A stretch of 40,070 nucleotides of DNA from Gemmata sp. (lineage in GTDB: Bacteria > Planctomycetota > Planctomycetia > Gemmatales > Gemmataceae): the NCBI GenBank assembly GCA_022843445.1, contig JALHNS010000015.1, forward strand, positions 1-40,070. The letters run 5' to 3'. The position numbers were made by a program, and so were the translations under genes. Of this stretch, positions 23,995 to 31,958 are shown piece by piece. Under the pieces are notes generated by a model, which did no database searches, had not been told where the DNA came from, and worked only from the letters and a program-made list of their open reading frames with translations. How positions within the stretch are numbered: the stretch's first letter is position 1; the number at the start of each line of letters is the position of its first letter.

Positions 23995-25517
23995 CGCTCC
24001 CTCGGTGGCTCGCGCCGGGCGCGCTCGCGTTCGCGCTCGTGTGGCTCCTCTTGCTCGCCGCCGGGCGAACGGCCTTTTTCAACGACCCCGGCACGTTCTG
24101 GCACGTCCGCACCGGCGAACTCATTCTCGAACAAGGCTTCCTGCGGGAAGACCCGTTCACGTTCACCTTCGCGGGAACGTGGTGGGTGCCGTACCAGTGG
24201 CTCGGCGAAGTGCCGATGGCGCTGGTTCACGGTGCCGCCGGCTTCGACGGCCTGTTGCTGTTCGCGGTGAGTGTCGTCGCGGCGGTGTTCGCGTGGCTCA
24301 CGGCGCGGTTCCTGCGCTCCGGGCTGCACCCGATTGTCGTACTCAGCACCGCGGCGCTCGCGCTGGCCGCGAGCGCGTCGCACCTGCACGTCCGCCCGCA
24401 CCTGTTCACGCTCGCCGCGACCGCGGCCGTGTTCGTACTGCTCGCCGAAACCGACGTCGCGCGCCCCAAGTTGAAGCGCCTGTTCTGGCTCGTTCCGCTG
24501 TGCGTGGTGTGGGCGAACGTTCACGGCGGCGTGCTCGGCGGGATCGGGACCATCGGCATCGCGTTCGCGGGCTGGATCGCGTTCTGGAAACTCGGTCGCC
24601 CGTCGCCGGTGAAGAGCTGGCGCGACGTGCGCGTTCTCGCCCTCGCGGGCGCGGGGTGCGCGCTGTCGCCGCTCGTCGGCCCCTACGGACCCGATCTGCC
24701 GAAGACGTGGTTCGTCATCATGGGGGCGAGCGAGCTGCGCGAGATCATTATCGAACACCGTCCGCTGGACGTGACGCAACCCTACGCGTGGCCGGTGCTG
24801 GCGCTCGCGGTGCTGTTCCTCTTCGTGCTGTGGGGCACGAAGCGGAACGCGGTGCGCGTGGTGTGGCTACTGCCTTTGGTGTGGTTCGCACTCAGCGTGA
24901 GCCGGTGTCGGCACGTGTCGCTGTTCGCTGTGAGCGCGTTCGTGTGTATCGCCGCGATGTGGAAACACACGAGCTGGGCGCTGTGGATGGCGGCGCGCCG
25001 CCCTGACTTCTACCAACCCGGCAGCGCGGTCTCGCGCCCGCTGTGGGCGAGTTTGTGGCTGCCGGTCGCGCTCGTGGCGCTTTCGTTCTCGCTGCAAGTG
25101 GCGCGGCTGCCGGTGCCGGTGATCGGTAGCGGGTGGGCGAAACACGCCCCCGAGAACTGGCCGCTTGATGTGTTGGACGTCCTCAAAGAACACGAGCCGC
25201 GCGAAGGTGCACCGAACAAACTGTTCAACAGCGGGTACAGCGACGGCGGGTTCGTGATCTACCACGCGCCCGGCTACCGCGTGTTCGTGGACGACCGGTG
25301 CGAGGTGTTCGGCGGGCCGTGGCTGAAGGCGTTCGTGGAAGCGCAAGCCGACCCCGCGCCCGCGTTCGCGGATTGGGAGCAGAAGCACGGGCCGTTCGAC
25401 TTCGCGCTCACGCGCACCGGCACGCCGTTCGATGTGCTGTTCCGCCAGCGGCCCGGTTGGGTGCTCGTGAAGGAATCGCCGACCGCGACCTTCTACCGGC
25501 GCGCACTTTCTCGTTGA
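23991..25517 (+). CDS. Polytopic membrane protein, probable GT-C glycosyltransferase-like
   Basis: The protein is 508 residues with about ten hydrophobic segments between residues 10 and 390 and a soluble C-terminal part (~395-508). After the first helix comes FNDPGTFWHVRTGELIL with an acidic/His arrangement like the first loop of GT-C enzymes, then WVPYQWLGEVPMALVHGAAG. The C-terminal domain (LFNSGYSDGGFVIYHAPGYRVFVDDRCEVFG) resembles the ends of planctomycete membrane proteins of this type. I cannot name a specific family with certainty. The ATG overlaps the end of the GT87-like gene by 4 bp, so they form a coupled pair, perhaps for cell-surface glycan assembly. Confidence 0.72.
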   Translation: MTLPRWLAPGALAFALVWLLLLAAGRTAFFNDPGTFWHVRTGELILEQGFLREDPFTFTFAGTWWVPYQWLGEVPMALVHGAAGFDGLLLFAVSVVAAVFAWLTARFLRSGLHPIVVLSTAALALAASASHLHVRPHLFTLAATAAVFVLLAETDVARPKLKRLFWLVPLCVVWANVHGGVLGGIGTIGIAFAGWIAFWKLGRPSPVKSWRDVRVLALAGAGCALSPLVGPYGPDLPKTWFVIMGASELREIIIEHRPLDVTQPYAWPVLALAVLFLFVLWGTKRNAVRVVWLLPLVWFALSVSRCRHVSLFAVSAFVCIAAMWKHTSWALWMAARRPDFYQPGSAVSRPLWASLWLPVALVALSFSLQVARLPVPVIGSGWAKHAPENWPLDVLDVLKEHEPREGAPNKLFNSGYSDGGFVIYHAPGYRVFVDDRCEVFGGPWLKAFVEAQADPAPAFADWEQKHGPFDFALTRTGTPFDVLFRQRPGWVLVKESPTATFYRRALSR

Positions 25518-25576
25518 CTTCCGACACGCGCGACGTTACACCCCCTCACCTCGCACGGACGCAAGGGGAACGGGGA

Positions 25577-25798
25577 ATGACGCTGCGCCGCATCACTATT
25601 GCCGCCACGCTGCTGGCCGCGCTCGGCGTGTGGCAGTTCGCGGGTTCCGCGGACCACCACGCCCCCGCCATCGACCCGGTGCGCGTGGAAACCGCGGTCG
25701 AAGGTGGCACCCGCGACGCCGCCGTTTCGCGCCACCGCGACGGGCGCAGCGCCCACTGGCGGCACGTCGTCGTTGGGAACACGACCTCCCTCCGCTAA
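25577..25798 (+). CDS. Small hypothetical protein with N-terminal hydrophobic segment
   Basis: A 73-residue reading frame. The ATG at 25577 follows GGGGAACGGGGA, a fair ribosome-binding site. The N terminus MTLRRITIAATLLAALGVWQFAGSA looks like a signal peptide or single anchor; the remaining ~48 residues (DHHAPAIDPVRVETAVEGG and an Arg/His-rich tail) match nothing I know. It fills the gap between the membrane-protein pair and the helicase. The end overlaps a promoter-like sequence for the helicase. It could be a spurious frame in GC-rich DNA, but the combination of ribosome-binding site and signal-like start favours a real gene. Confidence 0.5.
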   Translation: MTLRRITIAATLLAALGVWQFAGSADHHAPAIDPVRVETAVEGGTRDAAVSRHRDGRSAHWRHVVVGNTTSLR

Positions 25799-25801
25799 CA
25801 T
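25773..25801 (+). promoter_or_regulatory. Candidate leaderless promoter for the UPF1-like helicase
   Basis: TTGGGA (25773-25778), a 17-nt spacer and TAACAT (25796-25801) end 6 nt before the ATG at 25808. No Shine-Dalgarno is present in GCCTGC. The TAA of the -10 is also the stop codon of the small upstream frame. Confidence 0.42.
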
Positions 25802-25807
25802 GCCTGC

Positions 25808-27937
25808 ATGGCACTGATCCACATCGAACCGCTCCCGCCGCACTGCGCGCCGGGCGCGGTTCTTGCGTTCGTTTGCACCACCACCAAACTCGCCGGCAAG
25901 CAGGTCGGGAAGATCGCGCTCGTCGGGCGCGGCGCGACGGTCGAAGTACCGGACACCAAAGCCGCGGCCGTTGTGAGCGCGCTCGACGGTGCCACGTTCG
26001 GCACGAAGCCCGTCCGCGTAAGGTTCGCCGGAAAAGGCGATTTCACCGACGCGGACCACTTCGGCCGGCTCTCGGCGCTACTCGATCTCGAAGCGAAAGC
26101 CGAACAGGAAGAGGCGCGCCGCCGCGCACAAGCCGAAGAGGGCGCACCTGTCGGCGACGGCACCACGCTCGGCACGCTCGTGCTGAAGGACGCGGAGTTC
26201 GGCCTCGGCGGGCGGCTGCTCCTCACCTTCGCGCGCAAGGGCGGCGAGCGGTTGCCGCCCACGCGCCTCGGCCCCGGTTCGCCGGTGCTGCTGAACCAGA
26301 CGAACGTGAACCGGCGCGTGCCGTCGTACCGCGGGGTGATCTACGACCGCGACTTCGCCGCACTCGGCGTCGCCATCGACCCGCCGGACGACGAACTGCC
26401 GGACGAAGCCGTTTGGCGCATCGACCTAACACCGGACGAAGTGTCGCGGTTGCGCCAGCAAGACGCGCTGCGCCGCGCCGCGAGCGCGACCGGCGACCGG
26501 CTCGCGGACTTACGCGACGTGCTGCTCGGCGCAAAAGACGCCGCGACTGCCGCGTGCGAAGTTCCGCCCGCGGCGCATCTGAACGACAACCAGCGCGCCG
26601 CGGTGCGGCTCGCGCTCGGCGCGCGCGATTGCGCCATCATTCACGGCCCGCCGGGCACCGGGAAGACCACAACGGTCGTCGAATTCATTCGCGCCGCGGT
26701 CGCGAGCGGCGACACGGTGCTCGCGTGCGCGCCGAGCAATCACGCGGTCGATAACCTGCTCGAAAAGCTGCTCGCGGTCGGCGAAGAACCGGTGCGCCTC
26801 GGGCACCCGGCCCGCGTGCAGGCCGATCTTCGCGGGCGTTCGTTGGACATCCTCGCGGAGAAACACGCGGACGCGCGGCAGGCGCGCAAGGTCGCGCGCG
26901 ACGCCTTCGCGCTGTTCCGCCAAGCGGACAAGTGGACCCGCGAGAAGCCGCAACCGGGCGAGAAGGCCGCGCTGCGCCGCGAGGCACGCGACATGCTCAC
27001 CGAGGCGCGCAAACTCGAAGCGCTCGCGGTAGAGCGCGTGCTGGACGAAGCGAAGATCGTGTGCGCCACGCTCACCGGTCTCGATTCGGAGGTGCTTGGG
27101 AAGCGGCGGTTCGCGGTCGCGGTGATCGACGAAGCGTGCCAATCCACCGAACCCGCGTGCTGGGTTCCGTTGCTGCGCGCGAACAAGCTCGTGCTCGCGG
27201 GCGACCACTGCCAGCTTCCGCCCACCGTGATTTCGCCCGAAGCCGCCGAACGCGGGCTTTCGATCAGTCTGATGGAACGGCTCGTGTCGCAGTTCGGGGC
27301 GGGCGCGTGCCAGTTGCTCACGGTGCAGCACCGCATGCACGCGAGCATCATGGGTTTCTCGAACGCGGAGTTCTACGGCGGCGAGTTGGTGGCGCACGAG
27401 AGCGTCGCTTCGCACCGGTTGTGCGACCTGCCCGGCGTGACCCCAAACCCGCTGACCGAAGCGCCCGTCCGTTTCATCGACACGGCCGGCGCGAGCTACG
27501 ACGAAGAGCTTGAGGAAGACACGGGCAGCCGGCGGAACGTGCAGGAAGCCAACCTCGCGGTGCGGAAGGTGCGCGAACTGCTCGCGGCCGGCGTGCGCGC
27601 GAGCGACATCGGGCTAATCACGCCGTACCGCGCGCAAGTGCGCCTGCTACGCGAGCGCCTCGCGGATGTCGAAGAGTTGGAAATCGACAGCGTGGACGGC
27701 TTTCAAGGGCGCGAGAAAGAGGCAATCGTGGTGTCGCTGGTGCGCTCGAACCCGGAAGGCGAAATTGGGTTCCTCGCGGACACGCGGCGCACGAACGTCG
27801 CGTTCACTCGCGCGCGCCGCGGGCTGCTGGTGATCGGCGACAGCGCCACCCTCGCGGGCAACGAGTTCTACGCGCGCATGCTGGAACACTTCGAGAGTAT
27901 CGGCGCTACGAGTAGCGTGTGGGAGGAACCGGAATGA
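25808..27937 (+). CDS. UPF1/SMUBP2-like SF1 helicase with N-terminal DbpA-type RNA-binding domain
   Basis: The protein is 709 residues. Residues ~15-76 (VGKIALVGRGATVEVPD...VVSALDGATFGTKPVRVRFAG) match the C-terminal RNA-binding domain of DbpA/CsdA DEAD-box helicases, an RRM-like fold. A charged linker (~85-115) and a beta-rich stretch (~120-210) follow. The SF1 motor spans ~255-680: Q-like LNDNQRAAV 258-266, motif I GPPGTGKT 280-287, Ia APSNHAVDNL 308-317, II DEAC 441-444, III GDHCQLPPTV 465-474, IV QHRMH 507-511, V SVDGFQGREKEAIVV 628-642 and VI NVAFTRARRGLLVIGD 663-678. This is the UPF1-like SF1B set, 5'-to-3' RNA or DNA unwinding. It lacks a Shine-Dalgarno. The stop overlaps the start of the acetyltransferase by 4 bp. 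The fusion of an RRM-like domain normally found in SF2 helicases onto an SF1B motor is unusual. Confidence 0.9.
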   Translation: MALIHIEPLPPHCAPGAVLAFVCTTTKLAGKQVGKIALVGRGATVEVPDTKAAAVVSALDGATFGTKPVRVRFAGKGDFTDADHFGRLSALLDLEAKAEQEEARRRAQAEEGAPVGDGTTLGTLVLKDAEFGLGGRLLLTFARKGGERLPPTRLGPGSPVLLNQTNVNRRVPSYRGVIYDRDFAALGVAIDPPDDELPDEAVWRIDLTPDEVSRLRQQDALRRAASATGDRLADLRDVLLGAKDAATAACEVPPAAHLNDNQRAAVRLALGARDCAIIHGPPGTGKTTTVVEFIRAAVASGDTVLACAPSNHAVDNLLEKLLAVGEEPVRLGHPARVQADLRGRSLDILAEKHADARQARKVARDAFALFRQADKWTREKPQPGEKAALRREARDMLTEARKLEALAVERVLDEAKIVCATLTGLDSEVLGKRRFAVAVIDEACQSTEPACWVPLLRANKLVLAGDHCQLPPTVISPEAAERGLSISLMERLVSQFGAGACQLLTVQHRMHASIMGFSNAEFYGGELVAHESVASHRLCDLPGVTPNPLTEAPVRFIDTAGASYDEELEEDTGSRRNVQEANLAVRKVRELLAAGVRASDIGLITPYRAQVRLLRERLADVEELEIDSVDGFQGREKEAIVVSLVRSNPEGEIGFLADTRRTNVAFTRARRGLLVIGDSATLAGNEFYARMLEHFESIGATSSVWEEPE

Positions 27938-28704
27938 CGCTGAAGCGGATCGCGCACGAGGCGCTCGGCCTGACCGAACCAGCGTACCTGAAGCACTACC
28001 GTACCGGGCGGTTCCGGGTGTGGCGCGGCGTCGGGTTCACCGGCAGCGAGCTACCCGGCCCCGGGTTCAACTTCGCCGCGGTGCTCGGTGACAACGCGCC
28101 GTCACTCGACGAACTGTTGCCGGTCGCGCGCGAGTTCTTCGCGGGTGCGGCCGACGGTTGGGGCGTGCAGGTGGAAGGCGACGCCGGGCAGCCGATGGAA
28201 GCCGAGTTGCGCGCTCGCGGGTGGGAACTTGCCGAAGACGAACCCGCGTTCGTGCTGCCGGACCTCGTGGCACTCGCCCTGCCCGCGACCGAACTGCAAC
28301 TGCGCATCGCGCGCTCGCAGGCCGACTCGGACATCTACAAAGCGCTGACCGCGACCGCGTTCGGTGCGCCGCCGGAGTTCGCGGACCTCATCGTGCCGTC
28401 GGTGTCGCTGGTGCTCGATCCGCTGATCGAAATTCAGATCGGGTCGCTGAACGGTGTGGATGTCGCCGCGGCCGGGTGTTCGCGCAGCGGCACGACCGCG
28501 GTATTGTGGGGCGTGGCGACGCTTCCTGTGCACCGCGGGCGCGGGTACGGCGACGCGCTGTGCCGCGCGGTGCTGTGTTCGGCCGCGAGTCGCGGGTGTA
28601 CGCACGGCGCGCTGCGGAGCGGGCCGAAGAGCGTTCCGCTGTACGAGCGGTTGGGCTTCCGGTATGTGTGCCAGCACCGCACTTACGCGGCCCCGCGCGA
28701 CTGA
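27934..28704 (+). CDS. GNAT-family N-acetyltransferase
   Basis: The protein is 256 residues, with its ATG at 27934 overlapping the helicase stop (ATGA) and GGGAGG as Shine-Dalgarno. The acetyl-CoA-binding motif A is in the C-terminal half: LWGVATLPVHRGRGYGDALCRAVLCSA, with the R-G-R-G-Y-G pyrophosphate loop, followed by the motif B region SVPLYERLGFRYVCQH. The N-terminal ~130 residues are a second, degenerate GNAT-like half (AVLGDNAPSLDELLPVAREFF, ELRARGWELAEDEPAFVL), as in double-GNAT enzymes in which only one half keeps catalysis. The substrate is unknown. Coupling to an RNA-helicase-like protein raises the possibility of RNA or ribosomal-protein acetylation, which is inference from position only. 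Confidence 0.87.
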   Translation: MTLKRIAHEALGLTEPAYLKHYRTGRFRVWRGVGFTGSELPGPGFNFAAVLGDNAPSLDELLPVAREFFAGAADGWGVQVEGDAGQPMEAELRARGWELAEDEPAFVLPDLVALALPATELQLRIARSQADSDIYKALTATAFGAPPEFADLIVPSVSLVLDPLIEIQIGSLNGVDVAAAGCSRSGTTAVLWGVATLPVHRGRGYGDALCRAVLCSAASRGCTHGALRSGPKSVPLYERLGFRYVCQHRTYAAPRD

Positions 28705-28718
28705 CCGAGGAGCGTGCG

Positions 28719-29501
28719 ATGCACCCGGAAGCCGAAGCGCTGCTGAACGCGATTTACGACCACCCGGACGACGACACGCCGCGCCTCGTGTACGCCGACT
28801 GGCTTCAGGAGCACGGGCAGGAGAACTACGCGCAGTTCATCCGCTTGCAGTGCGCCGCGGCCCGCGAACAACTGTGGAGCGCCGAAGCGAACCGGTTGTG
28901 GGAGGAAATCGGCCGCGTGTGGAACCGGCTGTATTACGAGTGGCTCCCGGCGATGCAGATGGGATGGCCGTTCTGCGGGAATGAAATCACGCTCGACGCG
29001 ATCCACTTCCACCGCGGCTTCCTCGATCACAAAGTTCCCATTACTTCTGAAGCGCTCGCATTCGTGGAACAGTGTCGGGCGTGGATACTGACGCCGACGT
29101 TTCACTTGCGTGCGATGAACAACGAATACGCCGCGACAGCGCTCGCTGACGATCCTGTGTTGCAGCGCGTGACAAAATTGAGCTTGGATATGGACAACGT
29201 TTGGTCGTACCCAAGTGGTCTGACGCACCCCGCATGGACTTCTACCGCTGTCGTGAACCCGTTGCTGCGCTCGCCGCACCTCTGCAAGGTTCGTGAACTC
29301 GATCTTTCTGGACCCTACTTGTCAACCTCGACCCTGAGCGTCTTGCTCGACGCGCCGAACCTTGCTTCCGTGAAAGAACTAATGCTGTACTGTCCCCGGC
29401 CAAACGGTGGCGACTCGCCGAAAGACGCGGTCCTTCCGTCGAAGCCGCTGATGTCGCAGCTCCGCAGCCGGTTCCGCGAAGTCCACATCGTTACGGAGTA
29501 A
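28719..29501 (+). CDS. TIGR02996 repeat-companion-domain protein
   Basis: The protein is 260 residues; the ATG at 28719 follows GAGGAG. Residues ~3-47 (EAEALLNAIYDHPDDDTPRLVYADWLQEHG...AQFIRLQ) are the TIGR02996 domain, first described from a large paralogous set in Gemmata obscuriglobus, usually at the N terminus of leucine-rich-repeat-like proteins. The remaining ~210 residues contain leucine-spaced segments (VTKLSLDMDNVW, VRELDLSGPYLS, VKELMLYCPRP) that look like degenerate leucine-rich repeats. No signal peptide, so cytoplasmic. The function of the family is unknown. Codon use in the second half is less GC-biased (for example TTGAGCTTGGATATGGACAA) than in neighbouring genes, which may mean relaxed selection or a different origin. 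It is the clearest lineage marker in the window. Confidence 0.9.
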   Translation: MHPEAEALLNAIYDHPDDDTPRLVYADWLQEHGQENYAQFIRLQCAAAREQLWSAEANRLWEEIGRVWNRLYYEWLPAMQMGWPFCGNEITLDAIHFHRGFLDHKVPITSEALAFVEQCRAWILTPTFHLRAMNNEYAATALADDPVLQRVTKLSLDMDNVWSYPSGLTHPAWTSTAVVNPLLRSPHLCKVRELDLSGPYLSTSTLSVLLDAPNLASVKELMLYCPRPNGGDSPKDAVLPSKPLMSQLRSRFREVHIVTE

Positions 29502-29559
29502 TGCGCGCACACCGTCTCGCGGTATGATGTGGGTAGGAACCCACAGCACCCCGGTGCGC

Positions 29560-30984
29560 ATGCCGCATTCCGTTCTCATCATCGACGACGAAGAACCTAT
29601 TGCGTGGGCGCTGCGGCGCGCGTTCGAGCGCGAGAAGCACCGCGTTGAGGTGGCCGCGACCGCCGAAGACGGCCTCGCCAAAGCCCGACGCACGCCGCCG
29701 GACGTCGTGTTCCTCGACGTGCGCTTGCCGGGCATGGACGGCCTCACGGCGCTCGCGCAACTGCGCGCCATCGCGCCGAACGCGGCGGTCGTCGTCATCA
29801 CCGCGCACGGGAACCTGAACACCGCGGTGAAGGCGGTCGAAGGCGGCGCGTTCGATTACCTCGCGAAGCCGTTCGAGTTGGCCCAAGCGCTCGACGCCGC
29901 GAAGCGCGCCCTCGCGCAGCGCGCCGCGCCGTTGGGCGAAGCTCTGAAGCCCGCGGACGTGGACGACACGCCGGACGCCATCGTCGGCCGCAGCCCGGCG
30001 ATGCAGACCGTGTTCAAGCGGATCGCGCTCGTTTCCCCAACGAACGCCTGCGTACTCGTGACCGGCGAGAGCGGAACCGGGAAGGAGTTGGTCGCGCGGG
30101 CGATTCACGCGAACGGCCCGCGGCGCGGCAAGCCGCTCGTGGTGGCGCACGTCGCGGCGTTCAACCCGAACCTCGTGGAGAGCGAACTGTTCGGGCACGT
30201 TCGCGGCGCGTACACCGGCGCGGAGAAGCAGCGCGAGGGGCTGTTCACCGTCGCGCACGGCGGCACGCTGTTCCTCGACGAACTCGCGGACATCCCGCTT
30301 CCAGTTCAGGCGAAGTTGCTGCGGGTGCTCGAGCGCCAAGAGGTGCAACCGGTTGGCGGGAACGAGACGCACACAGTCGACGTTCGGCTCGTCTCCGCGA
30401 CGCACGCCGACCTTTCGACCGCGGTCCGCGAGGGGAAGTTCCGGCACGATCTGTTCTTCCGCCTGAACGTGTACCCGATTCACCTGCCGCCGCTCCGCGA
30501 CCGCGTGGACGACATCCCGCTGCTCGCGGACCACTTCCTGCGCAAATTCGGCGTGTCGAACCCGGCGCAAGTGCTACCGGTCGAAACGCTGAACTTCCTC
30601 AAGGCGCGCCCGTGGCCGGGGAACGTGCGCGAGCTGCGCAACGCGCTCGAACACGCCGCGATCGAAGCCCGCGGCGCGACGCTGCGGCCCGAACACTTCC
30701 CCGAACCAACGAGCGCGACCGGCCCCGCGTCTGTCGCGGAGCGGTTGCGGTCGCTGGTGGTGGAGTGGGCGCGCGAGCAGGTGACCGCGCTCGCGGGCGC
30801 GGAACCGGCCGACTTGCACCTGAAGCTGATCGAGGAGTTGGAACCGGCGCTGCTCGACGAGGTGCTGCGCCAACTGGACGGGAACCGACTGGTCGCGGCG
30901 CGCTGGCTCGGCCTCGCACGCGCGACCGTTCGCAAGCTGATTCGCAAGTACCACCCGGACCGCAACGAACCGGACGACGACTGA
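29560..30984 (+). CDS. Sigma-54-dependent response regulator (NtrC family)
   Basis: The protein is 474 residues from the ATG at 29560. The receiver domain (1-120) has Asp9/Asp10, phospho-acceptor Asp53 in VVFLDVRLPGMDG, Thr81 and Lys103. The AAA+ domain (~140-375) has Walker A GESGTGKE 169-176, the sigma-54-contacting loop GAYTGA 216-221 (usual form GAFTGA), Walker B GGTLFLDE 234-241 and the RHDLFFRLNV segment with arginine fingers. A Fis-type helix-turn-helix is at ~425-465 (LLDEVLRQLDGNRLVAARWLGLARATVRKLIRKY). It activates sigma-54 promoters upon phosphorylation. No histidine kinase is adjacent, so it is an orphan here. The start is uncertain: no Shine-Dalgarno lies before 29560, and ATGs at 29524/29527 are in frame; a TATGAT hexamer at 29523-29528 would give a short leader before 29560. 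Confidence 0.93.
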   Translation: MPHSVLIIDDEEPIAWALRRAFEREKHRVEVAATAEDGLAKARRTPPDVVFLDVRLPGMDGLTALAQLRAIAPNAAVVVITAHGNLNTAVKAVEGGAFDYLAKPFELAQALDAAKRALAQRAAPLGEALKPADVDDTPDAIVGRSPAMQTVFKRIALVSPTNACVLVTGESGTGKELVARAIHANGPRRGKPLVVAHVAAFNPNLVESELFGHVRGAYTGAEKQREGLFTVAHGGTLFLDELADIPLPVQAKLLRVLERQEVQPVGGNETHTVDVRLVSATHADLSTAVREGKFRHDLFFRLNVYPIHLPPLRDRVDDIPLLADHFLRKFGVSNPAQVLPVETLNFLKARPWPGNVRELRNALEHAAIEARGATLRPEHFPEPTSATGPASVAERLRSLVVEWAREQVTALAGAEPADLHLKLIEELEPALLDEVLRQLDGNRLVAARWLGLARATVRKLIRKYHPDRNEPDDD

Positions 30985-31062
30985 GTTGTCAGTTGTCAGT
31001 TGTGAGTCAGAGCACACCGAGCTCCTGCACACAGACAACTGATAACTGACAACTGACAACTC
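30983..31062. repeat. Heptamer-based inverted repeat between convergent genes
   Basis: GAGTTGTCAGTTGTCAGTT (30983-31001) is perfectly repeated in inverse at 31044-31062. Each arm is made of tandem TTGTCAG heptamers, resembling the short tandem heptamer repeats described in cyanobacteria. The left arm begins inside the TGA stop of the response regulator; the right arm ends 4 nt before the stop of the minus-strand gene. A 19-bp stem with a 42-nt loop could act as a bidirectional terminator. Confidence 0.7.
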
Positions 31063-31066
31063 TGCG

Positions 31067-31807
31067 TTAGCGGCCCGCGACCGGCGCGCCGCCGAACTTC
31101 TCGGTCAGGTTCGCGCCCGCGGTCACGATGATCTTCTTCTCTTCCACCATCGGCTTGCCGGCGACGGTCGTTTCCACCTTCACGTCGTAGTAGAACTGGC
31201 CCGCGGCGAGCGGCGGGGTGTAGAAGGTGCGCTCGGTACCGGTGCCGGGTGTCAGGTTGCCGTCCACGTACAACTTCGCGTCCGCGGGCAGCACGAACTT
31301 GATGTTCGCGCCCGTCGGCGCGCCGTCGCTGCCCTTCGCGGGCGGCGCGGGCGGGGCCATCGGGATGGTCATCACCGGCGGCTTGTTCGGGCCGTACCCC
31401 GCACCGGCGTCGGCGTAGGCGGGCACTACCGGCGGGCCGGCACCCCACACGCCGCCCGCGTTGTAGCCGTGCAGCGTGTACGGCGGCATCCCGATCGGCG
31501 GGCCCCACGACGAACCGTAGCTGGTGCCGTAGCCCGCGATGCCGGCGCTACCGAAGCACGAGTTCGCGGAGCCGAAGCAGTTGTACCCGCTGCACGAGTA
31601 GCCGCCGCCGTGACACGCGGCCCGGTGCCCGCCGAGGATGCGCCGGTGCCCGCCGCTGCCGTGGCACGAGCCGTAGCTGACGCCGCCACCGGAGCACGAA
31701 CCGGAGCACCCGCCGAGCGCGACCGCCGGGGCCGGGGCCGCGACCTTCGGCGCGACCGGCGTATCTGCCGCGGGCGCGAGTGCCGCCATCATCACGATGC
31801 TGTACAT
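31067..31807 (-). CDS. Glycine/cysteine-rich exported protein with TIGR03000 domain
   Basis: The protein is 246 residues. Its start MYSIVMMAALAPAADTP is a short hydrophobic signal-like segment, and GAGG lies ~10 nt upstream. Residues ~31-100 are a low-complexity Gly/Ser/His region with seven Cys (GGCSGSCSGGG, GYNCFGSANSCFGSAG). A Pro-rich linker follows. Residues ~165-238 (ANIKFVLPADAKLYVDGNLT...ERTFYTPPLAAGQFYYDVKVE) are the TIGR03000 domain, a short beta-rich domain found in planctomycetes. The architecture suggests an exported, disulfide-linked surface or wall protein; this is inferred from composition. It converges with the response regulator across the heptamer repeat. Confidence 0.85.
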   Translation of the reverse strand: MYSIVMMAALAPAADTPVAPKVAAPAPAVALGGCSGSCSGGGVSYGSCHGSGGHRRILGGHRAACHGGGYSCSGYNCFGSANSCFGSAGIAGYGTSYGSSWGPPIGMPPYTLHGYNAGGVWGAGPPVVPAYADAGAGYGPNKPPVMTIPMAPPAPPAKGSDGAPTGANIKFVLPADAKLYVDGNLTPGTGTERTFYTPPLAAGQFYYDVKVETTVAGKPMVEEKKIIVTAGANLTEKFGGAPVAGR

Positions 31808-31958
31808 GGTGTTTCGCCTCGAACGGGAGCGCGGGCACTCTGCGCCCGCTTGAGGCGATGGTAGAACTGGGCGAAATGTGCGTCAAAGGTAAACAGCGGA
31901 AAGGGGGGAAGGTGTAGCGGTTGGCGCGAGCGCACAACCGGCACCCGCGCCCGAACCG

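Noticed and set aside
29529-29544. GTGGGT/ACCCAC hairpin before the response regulator
   Set aside because: Only 6 bp with a 4-nt loop; not distinguishable from chance in this composition.
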